Positions 10,068-18,282 of a DNA stretch of 64,000 nucleotides are shown piece by piece (position 1 is the stretch's first letter; the number at the start of each line of letters is the position of its first letter). Under the pieces are notes generated by a model that was not told the origin of the DNA, searched no databases, and was given only the letters and a program-made list of their open reading frames with translations. Made by a program: the position numbers and the translations under genes. Source of the stretch: RBG-16-57-11 sp964503145 (GTDB taxonomy: Bacteria > Chloroflexota > Anaerolineae > Anaerolineales > UBA4823). Location of the stretch: NCBI GenBank assembly GCA_964503145.1, contig CAZCYV010000005.1, positions 1 through 64,000 on the forward strand. The letters are read 5' to 3'.

Positions 10068-10779
10068 CCGCAGCCTGAGCGAAAGCGCGGAAGAGAGAGC
10101 GCATCGGTGGATGTTCTTGCAGCCATTCCGGGTGCCACTGCACGGCAACGCCGAAGGGGTGTTCCGTCAATTCGAAGGCCTCGATCACCCCATCCGGGGC
10201 GAAGGCCGTCGCTTTCAGCGCCGGCGCCAGATCGCGGATGCCCTGATGGTGCAGGCTGTTCACCTGCACCACCGGTAGGCCCAGCAGCCGCCCCAGCCGG
10301 CTGTCCTGCGCCACTTCCACGGTGTGCGCCAGGTAGTTGCGCGGCCAGTTGGGGTAATAGCGGTGTTTGAGCGAATTGGGGCGCTGATCCAGGATGTCTT
10401 CGAAGAGAGTCCCGCCGAGCGCCACGTTGATCACCTGAAGGCCGCGGCAGATGCCCAGGAAGGGCAATCCTTGGTCGAGGACGCGCTGAACCAGATGCAC
10501 TTCGGTGCGGTCGCGGTCGGGATCGACATCATCCACCAGCGGGTGCGGCTGGCTGCCGTAGCGCTCTGGGGAGACATCGCCGCCGCCGGTGAAGATGACC
10601 CCATCCAGCCGCTCCAACAGGGCGTTCAGGACGCCTTCGTCCAGGCCCAGGGGGATCAACACGGGGATGGCCCCGGCGGCGCTCACCGCCCGGACGTAAG
10701 CTTCGGTGATCGAGTTCAACGTCAAGCCGTAGGAATTGAGATGTCGGTAAGTGGTCAGGCCAATTAAAGGTGCGGTCAT
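10039..10779 (-). CDS. Gamma-glutamyl-gamma-aminobutyrate hydrolase family (peptidase C26)
   Basis: A 246-residue class-I glutamine amidotransferase-like hydrolase. The nucleophile is Cys111 in FLGICRGLQVINVALGG; the His-Glu partners are in VQWHPEWL. N-terminal IGLTTYR and FTGGGDVSPERYG match PuuD-like gamma-glutamyl hydrolases, which release glutamate from gamma-glutamyl amines. Its overlap with murI may connect it to glutamate supply, but that is speculation. Full length for the family. Confidence 0.88.
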   Translation of the reverse strand: MTAPLIGLTTYRHLNSYGLTLNSITEAYVRAVSAAGAIPVLIPLGLDEGVLNALLERLDGVIFTGGGDVSPERYGSQPHPLVDDVDPDRDRTEVHLVQRVLDQGLPFLGICRGLQVINVALGGTLFEDILDQRPNSLKHRYYPNWPRNYLAHTVEVAQDSRLGRLLGLPVVQVNSLHHQGIRDLAPALKATAFAPDGVIEAFELTEHPFGVAVQWHPEWLQEHPPMRSLFRAFAQAADEQSSHRRI

Positions 10780-10836
10780 CAGATCCTCTCGACGGTAGGA
10801 TGAAAAGTACGGAGAGCGGGCGAGTTAACAAAAGAT

Positions 10837-10865
10837 GTCCTGGGCGATGACTTAGGGCCCAGGAC
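10837..10865 (-). terminator. Rho-independent terminator after rplS
   Basis: Read on the minus strand, GTCCTGGGC and GCCCAGGAC form a 9-base stem (11-base loop) followed by ATCTTTTGTT. It lies 22 bases after the rplS stop and would separate rplS from the hydrolase gene. Confidence 0.75.
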
Positions 10866-10886
10866 ACCGGCGATGATCGGTGTATG

Positions 10887-11240
10887 TTACGAGAACTTCT
10901 GGCGCAGGCGGGCGCTCTTGCCGGTGCGTTCGCGCAGATAGTAGAGCTGCGCCCGGCGCACCTTGGCGTGGCGCTCGACGACCACTTTTTCGATGCGCGG
11001 GGAGCGCTTCAAGAAGGTGCGCTCCACGCCGATGCCGTTGCTGGCCACGCGCCGCACGGTGAAGTTTTCGTTGTTGCCGCCGCCGCGGGCGCGGATCACG
11101 GTGCCGCGGAATTCCTGGATGCGCTCGTTGTTGCCTTCCTTGATGCGCAGGAAGACCTTGACCGTATCGCCGGGGCGGATCTCGGGGATGTTGGGGTTAT
11201 CGGAAGATTCAACCGATTGCAATAGTTCTTGTGGGTTCAT
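10887..11240 (-). CDS. rplS: 50S ribosomal protein L19
   Basis: A 117-residue protein matching L19 along its length: IPEIRPGDTVKVFLRIKEG, RIQEFRGTVIRARGGG, FTVRRVASNGIGVERTF, SPRIEKVVVERHAKVRRAQLYYLR. L19 sits at the 30S-50S interface. Here it stands alone with its own promoter and terminator rather than in the common rpsP-rimM-trmD-rplS operon. It is a dependable housekeeping marker of this segment. Confidence 0.97.
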   Translation of the reverse strand: MNPQELLQSVESSDNPNIPEIRPGDTVKVFLRIKEGNNERIQEFRGTVIRARGGGNNENFTVRRVASNGIGVERTFLKRSPRIEKVVVERHAKVRRAQLYYLRERTGKSARLRQKFS

Positions 11241-11289
11241 TTCATCGATCCTTACTGACGTTTAACCATCTGTGACAGACAAGATAAAG

Positions 11290-11322
11290 CCGCCTCGGGC
11301 GGCGCGGACACGGATTATACCA
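11290..11322 (-). promoter_or_regulatory. rplS promoter -10 box and short leader hairpin
   Basis: Minus strand: TATAAT (11316-11321) about 76 bases before the rplS ATG, then a leader containing the hairpin GCCGCC-CGA-GGCGGC (11290-11304) followed by TTTATC. The -35 region is GC-rich and unconvincing. The hairpin may be a leader structure for autoregulation; this is only a suggestion. Confidence 0.5.
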
Positions 11323-11335
11323 CGCCCGCGCCGAA

Positions 11336-11818
11336 ATGAGAAGTAAAATTTTGGCTTCAAAATACATCGATGGGGATAACTCGGATGGCGTCGGCGCTGG
11401 CCCTGGCCCGGCCGGCTCTGCCGAAATCGAAAAGACTTTCGAGCGCTTCTTCGACAGCGTCGGCCAGCCCTTCAAGGGCACCGACTTCACCGGCCGCTCG
11501 GACTATGGCCCCTTCATCGCCGTCGGCATCCCCTCCGGCGGCCTGTTCACCGGCGCCGAGGGCATCAAGACCGCCGCCGAAGCGGCCATCTGGGGCGGCG
11601 CAGCCGGCATCGCCTACGATCCGTGCTATCACCAGGCCTGCGACACCTTCGCAAACGTCAACCTGTTCGCCCTGGATGTCAACTCGGACGCCATCGCTTA
11701 CGCCGTGCTGCAATACGCCATGAACACCGCGGATGTCAACGGTGTGCGCGGCAAAGGCAACTTCCAGGTCTCGCCTGGGGATTTCGATCACGATCATCAT
11801 GCGGCAGTAGCTCAGTAA
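11336..11818 (+). pseudogene. C-terminal remnant of an M28-family aminopeptidase
   Basis: From about codon 11 the frame matches the C-terminal third of secreted M28 zinc aminopeptidases: YIDGDNSDGVGAGPGPAG, EIEKTFERFF, GRSDYGPFIAVGIPSGGLFTGAEG, YDPCYHQACDTFANVN. The signal peptide and the N-terminal region with most of the zinc ligands and the catalytic acid are absent; a complete protein is usually over 400 residues and this one has at most 160. The ATG at 11336 sits within unrelated sequence just before the homology, 95 bases from rplS. I read it as a 5'-deleted gene. A functional small protein is unlikely. Confidence 0.8.
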
Positions 11819-11839
11819 TTCCCCCCTGCCTCGGCTTTT

Positions 11840-11870
11840 CCCCCGCCTTCCTGCAAAGCGAATGCGGGGG
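11840..11870 (+). terminator. Hairpin after the M28 remnant
   Basis: CCCCCGC (11840-11846) pairs with GCGGGGG (11864-11870), extended by TTC/GAA, followed by ATTTGCTTTT. It probably was the terminator of the full peptidase gene. Confidence 0.55.
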
Positions 11871-12116
11871 ATTTGCTTTTAACCGCCAGCCCGCGCAGGC
11901 GAGATGCGCGGCCTTGCTGAGGTCGTCTCGATCCGTGGGGCTAGATGAAGGCTCCATGAAAGCCCTGTCCACATGCAGCGGCTGAGTAGTCCCCTGGCCT
12001 CGTTCATGCTATAATGACTTCAACGAACGTTTCTGTGTCTTCCGCCTGCACACAGGCCTGGGGCGTTTACGGGCATGCTCGGCGCGTGACCCGATCATCA
12101 ACCTACAAGGATATCT
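11871..12116. promoter_or_regulatory. Intergenic region with promoter for the baeRF gene
   Basis: No convincing gene is seen between the hairpin and 12117. TATAAT at 12010-12015 is a good -10 box for the downstream gene, giving a leader of about 95 bases; the -35 region is weak. Confidence 0.45.
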
Positions 12117-13202
12117 ATGAACCGACACGACCTTCACTTGTTGCAACAGATCAGCAGCTACCCTGCCCTGACGATCACTTTACCCACCCATCGCACCTTC
12201 CCCGAAAATCGCCAGGACCGCATCCGCTTGCGCAACCTGGCTTCTCAGGCGGCTGACCGCTTGCTGAGCGAGTTCGGCAAGCGCGAGATCGAGCCGCTCC
12301 TGGTTCGCCTGGAGCAGCTCGTCGATGGCCTCGAATTCCGTCACACCCTGGATGGGCTGGCCCTGTTCGTCAACCGCGATTTTGCTCGCGCCTTCAAGCT
12401 CCCTTTCAGCCTGAAAGCGCGCGTCGTTGTTGGCGAGACTTTCTTCACCCGCGATCTGGTCTTCGCCGTCAACCGCACCCCGCGTTACTGGGTGCTGGTC
12501 TTGAGTGAAAAGCCCACCCGGCTGTTCGAAGCCAGCCGTGATGACCTGATCGAAATCCAGGACGAGGGCTTCCCCCTGGTGCACGAAGGGCCGGGCGGCG
12601 AGCTGCCCCTGCCGGGCGGCTTTGGCATCCGCAAGTCGGCCTACCGCGACGAGCGCCACCGCCAATTCTTCCGCCAGGTGGACAACGCTCTCAAGCCCTT
12701 CCTGGCCGATGACCCCTTACCGCTGGCCGTCGTCGGCGTGGATCGCTTTTTGGCCTTCTTCAACGAAGTGACCAACCATCAAGATGCCATCCTGGCTACA
12801 GTCACCGGCAGCCACAGCCGGACCACCGCCCACAAGCTCGGCCAGCTCGTCTGGCCGGCGGTCAAGGCTGCGCTGGCCGAGCAGCGCCAGCAGCGCCTGG
12901 CCGAGCTGGAGCGCGCTATCGGCGAGCGCCGATTCGTATCCACCATCGGCGAAGTCTGGCGCATGGCCAAGCAGGGCCGCGGCCGGCTGCTGCTGGTCGA
13001 AGAAGACTTCCACTACCCCGCCCGCCTGGACGAGAGCGGCATGCACCTGACCCCTGCCGAGGACCCCGCCGCCCCGGATGTCATCGATGACGCGGTGGAT
13101 GAGATCATCGAAACGGTGCTCTCCAGGCAAGGGCAGGTTGCCTTCGTCGAAAACGGCCAGCTCGAAGCGCACCAGCGCATTGCCCTGACCCTGCGCTACT
13201 GA
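12117..13202 (+). CDS. Bacterial archaeo-eukaryotic release factor family protein (baeRF)
   Basis: A 361-residue cytoplasmic protein. The opening YPALTITLPTHRTFPENRQDRIRLRNL, FVNRDFARAFKLPF, PRYWVLVLSEKPTRLFE and the C-terminal FVENGQLEAHQRIALTLRY match the baeRF families, bacterial relatives of eukaryotic eRF1/Pelota. By homology the group is thought to act on stalled or hibernating ribosomes; no function has been shown that I could assign here. The catalytic GGQ motif of eRF1 is not seen. It has its own promoter and a strong terminator, so it is monocistronic. Confidence 0.75.
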   Translation: MNRHDLHLLQQISSYPALTITLPTHRTFPENRQDRIRLRNLASQAADRLLSEFGKREIEPLLVRLEQLVDGLEFRHTLDGLALFVNRDFARAFKLPFSLKARVVVGETFFTRDLVFAVNRTPRYWVLVLSEKPTRLFEASRDDLIEIQDEGFPLVHEGPGGELPLPGGFGIRKSAYRDERHRQFFRQVDNALKPFLADDPLPLAVVGVDRFLAFFNEVTNHQDAILATVTGSHSRTTAHKLGQLVWPAVKAALAEQRQQRLAELERAIGERRFVSTIGEVWRMAKQGRGRLLLVEEDFHYPARLDESGMHLTPAEDPAAPDVIDDAVDEIIETVLSRQGQVAFVENGQLEAHQRIALTLRY

Positions 13203-13225
13203 GCGCAGCCGGTCTTCCCATATGG

Positions 13226-13250
13226 TAGCCGAGACCGCCGGTCTCGGCTA
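13226..13250 (+). terminator. Rho-independent terminator after the baeRF gene
   Basis: TAGCCGAGACC and GGTCTCGGCTA form a perfect 11-base stem with loop GCC, followed by TTTCATT. It lies 24 bases after the stop codon. Confidence 0.8.
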
Positions 13251-13281
13251 TTTCATTCGTCTGAAATATGACATTTGTAAC

Positions 13282-13311
13282 TTGAATTCACCTCCTTCGA
13301 TCTGCTACACT
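13282..13311 (+). promoter_or_regulatory. Promoter of the TP-rich lipoprotein gene
   Basis: TTGAAT (13282-13287), 18-base spacer, TACACT (13306-13311) preceded by TGC (extended -10). The start codon is at 13338. Confidence 0.55.
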
Positions 13312-13337
13312 CATGGCAGTTCGAAGGAGCAGACCCG

Positions 13338-13916
13338 ATGAGCAAACCCATCCGTGTATCCCTGGCGGTCGCAGTCCTGATGCTGCTGGCCGCCTGCACC
13401 GCGCCGCCCGCCACCCTCCCCCCCACCTCGACGCCAACCCTGCCGCCGCCGACTGCGACCCATACGCCCGTCCCGCCATCGCCTACCCCGCTCCCTCCGA
13501 CCGACACCCCTGTACCGCCCACCGACACCCCTTTACCGCCTACGGCCACTTTCACCGCCTCGCCCACCGCCACCGAAACCGCCACCCCCACGCCGCAGGT
13601 CAATCTTTGTAGTCAAGCCCCTTCGATCTCTGGTGCATCCCAAAAGAGGCTCACCGTTGTCAATAAAAGCGGCTATGATGTTTACATCCGGCTCGAAGAT
13701 TGCGGTGGCAGCGGAGCTGTTTATTCCCTCACGATCCCTGCCGGCACGAGCGACAACCCCACCGAAAAGATATTTGCTATTAAGCCTGGCGCCTACAACC
13801 GCATCACCTCGCAGTGTAACGGGCTTGAGAGAAGCAGTCTATTGGTTGTAAACGGGAATCTCAGGTTAATCTTTACGCCGTGCGGGGTCAGTCCAACGGC
13901 TACATCGACCCCCTGA
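13338..13916 (+). CDS. Thr/Pro-rich lipoprotein, unknown function
   Basis: A 192-residue exported lipoprotein. The signal peptide ends in the lipobox LLAAC (Cys19). Residues 21-90 are a low-complexity stalk with PPTDTP/PTPLPP repeats, encoded by visible short direct repeats. A compact C-terminal domain follows (residues 95-185, four cysteines, LTVVNKSGYDVYIRLEDCGG, YSLTIPAGTS). Such TP stalks are frequent in Chloroflexota surface proteins. The KSGYDVYI/IPAGTS pattern suggests a small beta-sandwich; I cannot name a family. It has its own promoter. Confidence 0.8.
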   Translation: MSKPIRVSLAVAVLMLLAACTAPPATLPPTSTPTLPPPTATHTPVPPSPTPLPPTDTPVPPTDTPLPPTATFTASPTATETATPTPQVNLCSQAPSISGASQKRLTVVNKSGYDVYIRLEDCGGSGAVYSLTIPAGTSDNPTEKIFAIKPGAYNRITSQCNGLERSSLLVVNGNLRLIFTPCGVSPTATSTP

Positions 13917-13989
13917 GCACCGCGCAATTCATCGCGCCCGACTGCCAGCCGTTCATCCGCTTCGCATTCGTTTTCGTTGACCCGGCGTG

Positions 13990-13998
13990 TGGTACAAT
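13990..13998 (+). promoter_or_regulatory. Extended -10 promoter ahead of the 58-aa ORF and SIS gene
   Basis: TGG-TACAAT is an extended -10 box about 62 bases before the ATG at 14060. No good -35 box at normal distance. Confidence 0.4.
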
Positions 13999-14059
13999 CC
14001 CCGTAACCGAAGCATCAAGCATCTGGTTTCATCGGCGTCGTTAAACCCGGGGATTATCC

Positions 14060-14236
14060 ATGGCGGTTGAGCCATTCTTCACCAGCATTGCCACCTCGCT
14101 CGCCGGCGAGCTGCTCAAGCAGGCCGGTCGCGCCGGCTTCGCCGCCCTGCGCGGCGACCAACAACAAGCCGCCCTGGAGCGCGTCTGGGCGGCTGCCTTC
14201 GCCGCCATCCGGGAAGTCGCCCGCTGGTGGCCGTGA
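14060..14236 (+). CDS. 58-residue ORF, possible N-terminal remnant of a larger protein
   Basis: An ATG at 14060 opens a 58-codon frame ending at 14236. It encodes a helical, alanine-rich sequence: FFTSIATSLAGELLKQAGR, then AALERVWAAAFAAIREVA. It looks like the first helical segment of a longer protein, for example the N-terminal region of large signalling NTPases in Chloroflexota, cut off by a stop. This is pattern memory only. A genuine small protein in an operon with the SIS gene (24 bases to its ATG) is the alternative. Confidence 0.4.
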   Translation: MAVEPFFTSIATSLAGELLKQAGRAGFAALRGDQQQAALERVWAAAFAAIREVARWWP

Positions 14237-14259
14237 TCTTTTTGGAGGCGAATCCGCCC

Positions 14260-15297
14260 ATGCCCTTGCGTGATGAAATCCTGGAACAGCCCGCCATCCT
14301 GGCCCGCTTGCTCTCCTCAGCCATGCCCGCCGTCGAGCGCATCGCCGCCGGGCTGCGCGGCCGCCCGATCGACTATGTCTTCCTGGCCGCCCGCGGCACC
14401 TCGGATAACGCCGGGCTGTACGCCAAGTACCTGTGGGGGGCGTTCAATCGCCTGCCGGTGGCCCTGGCCACGCCGTCGCTGTTCACCCTGTACGAGCAGC
14501 CGCCGCGCCTCAGCCGCTGCCTGGTGGTGGGCGTGTCGCAGTCCGGCCAGTCGCCGGACATCGTCGGCGTGCTGGCCGAGGGCCGGCGCCAGGGCTGCCC
14601 GACCCTGGCGATCACCAACGAACCCGATTCCCCGCTGGCGCAGGTCGCCGATTTCGTCATCGACATCCAGGCCGGGGTGGAGGCGGCCGTGGCCGCCACC
14701 AAGACCTACACCGCCGAATTGATGGCGATTGCCATGCTCTCCGTGGCGCTGGCCGAAGACTCCACCCGTCGCGTCTTGCTGGCCGGCGTCCCCGACTGGG
14801 CGGCGCAGGTGCTGGAGCCGGAGGAGCGCATCGCCCAGGCCGCCGCCCGCTACCGCTTCATGCAGCAATGCGTGGTGCTGGGCCGCGGCTATAACTACTC
14901 TACGGCCTACGAGTGGTCGCTTAAGCTCAAGGAGCTGGCTTATGTGCTGGCCGCGCCGTACTCTTCGGCCGACTTTCTGCATGGGCCGATCGCCCTGGTG
15001 GAGCGCGGCTTTCCAGTGATGGCGGTCGCCCCGGGCGGCCGCGTGTATCACGCCATGCTCGACCTGCTGGATCAACTGCGCAACCAGCACCAGGCCGAGC
15101 TGCTGGTCATCTCCGACGAGGGGCGCGCCCTGTCCCTGGCCCAGACCCCTATCCGCCTGCCGCCGGGCATCCCCGAATGGCTGACCCCGCTGATCAGCAT
15201 CCTGCCGGCGCAGCTCTTCTGCTACCACCTGACGCGGGAGCGCGGCTACGACACCGAGGCGCCGCGCACCATCCGCAAGGTCACCAGGACGCATTAA
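14260..15297 (+). CDS. Double-SIS-domain sugar isomerase/deaminase-like protein
   Basis: A 345-residue protein with two SIS sugar-phosphate-binding domains, like the isomerase half of GlmS without the glutaminase domain. The first carries FLAARGTSDNAGLYAKYLW, VVGVSQSGQSPDIV and AAVAATKTYTAEL; the second has VLGRGYNYSTAYEWSLKLKEL and SADFLHGPIALVERG. Relatives include AgaS/FrlB-like aldose-ketose isomerases and glucosamine-6-phosphate deaminases. The frame opens at a GTG at 14227, but homology and GGAGG at 14246-14250 favour the ATG at 14260. The specific substrate cannot be told. Confidence 0.88.
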   Translation: MPLRDEILEQPAILARLLSSAMPAVERIAAGLRGRPIDYVFLAARGTSDNAGLYAKYLWGAFNRLPVALATPSLFTLYEQPPRLSRCLVVGVSQSGQSPDIVGVLAEGRRQGCPTLAITNEPDSPLAQVADFVIDIQAGVEAAVAATKTYTAELMAIAMLSVALAEDSTRRVLLAGVPDWAAQVLEPEERIAQAAARYRFMQQCVVLGRGYNYSTAYEWSLKLKELAYVLAAPYSSADFLHGPIALVERGFPVMAVAPGGRVYHAMLDLLDQLRNQHQAELLVISDEGRALSLAQTPIRLPPGIPEWLTPLISILPAQLFCYHLTRERGYDTEAPRTIRKVTRTH

Positions 15298-15357
15298 TAC
15301 AGGCCTGCCGGGGGCGCAGGCAGCCCCCGCGCTTCGCCCGCTGCGGGCGCGTCCCGG

Positions 15358-18282
15358 TCAGCGGCGCATCGTCGCGGCCTTCGCTGCTGCGAGCGCCTGA
15401 TTGCGGCGCGTCAGCAGCAGATAGGCGGACATGGCCAGCGCCAGGCCGATCAGCAGCCATTCCTCCGGCTCCGGCACGCCCGAAAGCGGCAACTGCGTCT
15501 CGGGCTGGGTCTCGCCCAGCGCCTCGACCTCGCGCTGATAGCGGTCCTCCAGGCCGGAGAGCTTTTCCAGCGAGCGGCGCTGCTCGGCGTTCACCAGCAC
15601 GATCATCGAAGAATAGGGCGTGACGATGGCCTGTTGCTGGGCCAGGGCGTGGAGTTGATCCAGGGTCTGCGGATCGTCCAGAGTCCCGCGGTGGCGCTGC
15701 ATCTCCGCCAGGATCACCCGGCGGGCGGCCAGGGCGGCGAATCCGGGGTCTTCTTCGGCGGCCGGTTTCTGCGCCGGGGCCGGGGCGGTCTGCCAGACGT
15801 AGCCGTCCACCAAATCCTGGGTCAGCAGTGGTCCTTCTGCGGGCGTCTGGTTCTCCAGCCCGGCGGCGATGCGCAGCAGGGCTTCCTCCAGGCTACCCGC
15901 AACGCCCCCCTGTGAGCCCTGGAGCGCGGCCAGGGTCTGGTCGTCGTAACCGATGGGGATGCGATCGCCCAAATGCACCAGCCAGACCGGAAAATCGGGC
16001 ACGCGCACCTCGGCCGCGCCTGGCCCCAGCTCGTAACCGCTGCTGTCGGTCAGCACGATGGCGGCGTCGTAAGTCCGGTCGCCGCGCAGTTGGTCGAACT
16101 GCGCCATCAACTCCGCCGGTTTTTGCCCGCCCAGGTATTCGATGTTCTCGATATCCAGCTCGCTGAAGGAAACGCGCTGCGGCGCTTCGCCGCGGAAGGG
16201 CGAGGCGGTCAAATAGACATCGATCTGCGCCGCCGCCGAGGCCTGGAGCAGCCCCAGCGCCCGAGCCACCTGGGTCGAGACGCGGTTCATGCTGCGCGAG
16301 CGATCCAGGACCACCGCCAGGCGCAGGTTCTGCGGCAGCGCCGGCAGGGTGGCCTGTTGCGCCGGGGTCGCCGTGACGCGGTAGCCGCCGGGCAGGTCCA
16401 CCTGGTGCTGCCGCGGGGTGACCGGCGCGTCGGCGGGCAGCACGGCGGGCAGCCAGGCGTCCGGGTCGCTGATCTTCAGCGTTGCGCCGTTCAACTGGCG
16501 GATGGTGGCCCTATCCCAGAAGACGTTGCGCTTCTCGGTCAGTTGTGGCGCCGGCCAGCCGTCCTGCCAGGCCAGGGTCTTCCAGGTGAGCCACAGGTGC
16601 AGCGGCGGGGCGTCGCCGATCTCGCTGCGTCCGCGCACTTCGTCGTAGCGCACTTCGACCGGCGGCACGGGGAAGATGCGCAGGCGGTACTGGCGCGGCC
16701 CGATTTGCTCCACCAGCGCCGGATCCAGGTTGCGGCGCACTTCGTTGCGATACACCGCCTGGGCGGCGCCGCGCGGGGCGACGATGTACTCGTAGCGCCG
16801 GCTGCGGTCGGCGCTTTCTCCCAGCCACACGCCGGTGATCACCGCCGATTCGGGCAGGCTGAAGTAGTACACGATTTCCTGCTGCTCGGCGGTGGTGTTG
16901 CGATATTCCTCGTGGAGTTCGACCTCCGCCCAATCCCCGTGTTCGCTCACCGTGATCTCCTGGCGCGCCAGGTGGACCTCGCGTTCGTCCAGCGCCTGGA
17001 GCGCGGCCTCGGCCTGGGTGAGCGACCAGGTGGAGCGCACCGCATTCAGCACCTCGTTGCGCTCGCCCTCCACGATGGGCTGGTCGAACACCCGCTGGTA
17101 CAGCCGGGCGGCGCGCAGCGGTTCGCGGCGCAGCGCCATGCTATCCCAATCCATGCCAACCCGCTGGGGCGGCAGGATTTCATACGGGCGGTAGAGCAGC
17201 GGCCGGGCGATGACTTCGTAAAAGCGCTGCACCTGATAGGCCCTCTGGCGCCCGATTTTGAAAGAACTGTCGTAGATTTCGGTGATGTGGAACACCTCGC
17301 CCACCGAGCTGAGATAGCGGAAAGGCCCTAGATAGGCGTTGAGCAAACCCTTGCGCAAGAATTCCTCCTGGGCGATGAGCTGCCGCGCCTGTTCCACCGA
17401 TTGCGGCGGCTGCTCCAGCATGGCGAAGGCGCGCAATTGCGGCTGCTGGTTCGCCAGGACGAACAGCCCGATGACCAGCAGGGCGACGACCGCCGAGGCC
17501 AGCGCAGGGATCAACCGGCCGCTGCGCGCCTGCAGCGAGCGAATGGCCTGCCGCCAGGCGACGAAGCTCAGCGTCGGCACGGCGATGGGCGCCAGGACGA
17601 ACAAGGTGGCGGTATATATCCCCAGCACGATCCCCAGCAGGGTGAAAGGCAGCCAGAGCAAGTCTGCCAGGGTCAGATGGCGCAGGTTTTCCCACAGGTT
17701 GCGGAAGAAATCCCCCAGATGGAGCAGCATCTCCCAGAGCCATTTCAGCCCGGCCCAGCCCAGCGGCAGGGCGTAGAAGGCGATCCACACCGCGGCGTAC
17801 AGGCTGACCAGCAGCATCAGCGTCAGCCCGAACAGGCGCAGCCATTTCACCCAGGCGCGGCGCTGTTCGATGCGCCAGTCCAGCAGATGCCACAGGAAGG
17901 TGACCAGGCCAAGCACGGCCACGGCCATCAAGAAGACCAGCGCCGTGGATGCCTGGCGCACGACAAAGAAACGCACTGCCAGCATGAGCATCAGCGGGCC
18001 TTCCACGACGTAGCCCAGGGCGAACAGCCTGTCGGCCTGCCCGCGCAGCGCCGTCAGCCCCAGCAGCACGGCAACCAGCGGGATGCAGGCCAGCACCAGG
18101 CCATAGACCAGGAAGGTCCACTGGATGGTATCCACTCGCGCTGCGGTGATCAGTTCCGGCAGGACGCGCGGGGCGAAGCCCAGGATCATGAAGGTCAGGA
18201 AGATGATGTTCCACGACCAGAACAGGAATTTCGCCCAGCGCTCGCGCCGGGATTGCGGCAGACGAACAATAGCTGCGTTCAT
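15358..18282 (-). CDS. TIGR02921-like membrane protein with VIT-like and vWA domains and a PEP-CTERM tail
   Basis: A 974-residue protein. Order: several membrane helices (residues about 20-290), a VIT-like region (LARQEITVSEHGDWAEVELHEEYRN, about 405-560), a von Willebrand A domain with MIDAS start LAVVLDRSRSMN (about 660-790), and a C-terminal sorting signal: VPEPEEW (936-942), a hydrophobic helix and TRRN...RR. This is the layout of the PEP-CTERM integral membrane family found next to exosortases. Its ATG overlaps the exosortase stop (ATGA), so the two are translationally coupled and the protein is the likely dedicated substrate. The vWA/VIT pair suggests protein-protein or matrix interaction at the surface. 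Confidence 0.85.
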   Translation of the reverse strand: MNAAIVRLPQSRRERWAKFLFWSWNIIFLTFMILGFAPRVLPELITAARVDTIQWTFLVYGLVLACIPLVAVLLGLTALRGQADRLFALGYVVEGPLMLMLAVRFFVVRQASTALVFLMAVAVLGLVTFLWHLLDWRIEQRRAWVKWLRLFGLTLMLLVSLYAAVWIAFYALPLGWAGLKWLWEMLLHLGDFFRNLWENLRHLTLADLLWLPFTLLGIVLGIYTATLFVLAPIAVPTLSFVAWRQAIRSLQARSGRLIPALASAVVALLVIGLFVLANQQPQLRAFAMLEQPPQSVEQARQLIAQEEFLRKGLLNAYLGPFRYLSSVGEVFHITEIYDSSFKIGRQRAYQVQRFYEVIARPLLYRPYEILPPQRVGMDWDSMALRREPLRAARLYQRVFDQPIVEGERNEVLNAVRSTWSLTQAEAALQALDEREVHLARQEITVSEHGDWAEVELHEEYRNTTAEQQEIVYYFSLPESAVITGVWLGESADRSRRYEYIVAPRGAAQAVYRNEVRRNLDPALVEQIGPRQYRLRIFPVPPVEVRYDEVRGRSEIGDAPPLHLWLTWKTLAWQDGWPAPQLTEKRNVFWDRATIRQLNGATLKISDPDAWLPAVLPADAPVTPRQHQVDLPGGYRVTATPAQQATLPALPQNLRLAVVLDRSRSMNRVSTQVARALGLLQASAAAQIDVYLTASPFRGEAPQRVSFSELDIENIEYLGGQKPAELMAQFDQLRGDRTYDAAIVLTDSSGYELGPGAAEVRVPDFPVWLVHLGDRIPIGYDDQTLAALQGSQGGVAGSLEEALLRIAAGLENQTPAEGPLLTQDLVDGYVWQTAPAPAQKPAAEEDPGFAALAARRVILAEMQRHRGTLDDPQTLDQLHALAQQQAIVTPYSSMIVLVNAEQRRSLEKLSGLEDRYQREVEALGETQPETQLPLSGVPEPEEWLLIGLALAMSAYLLLTRRNQALAAAKAATMRR

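Noticed and set aside
13420..13600. Short direct repeats resembling a CRISPR or minisatellite
   Set aside because: They are in-frame codons for the PPTDTP stalk of a lipoprotein, with no unique spacers of constant length.
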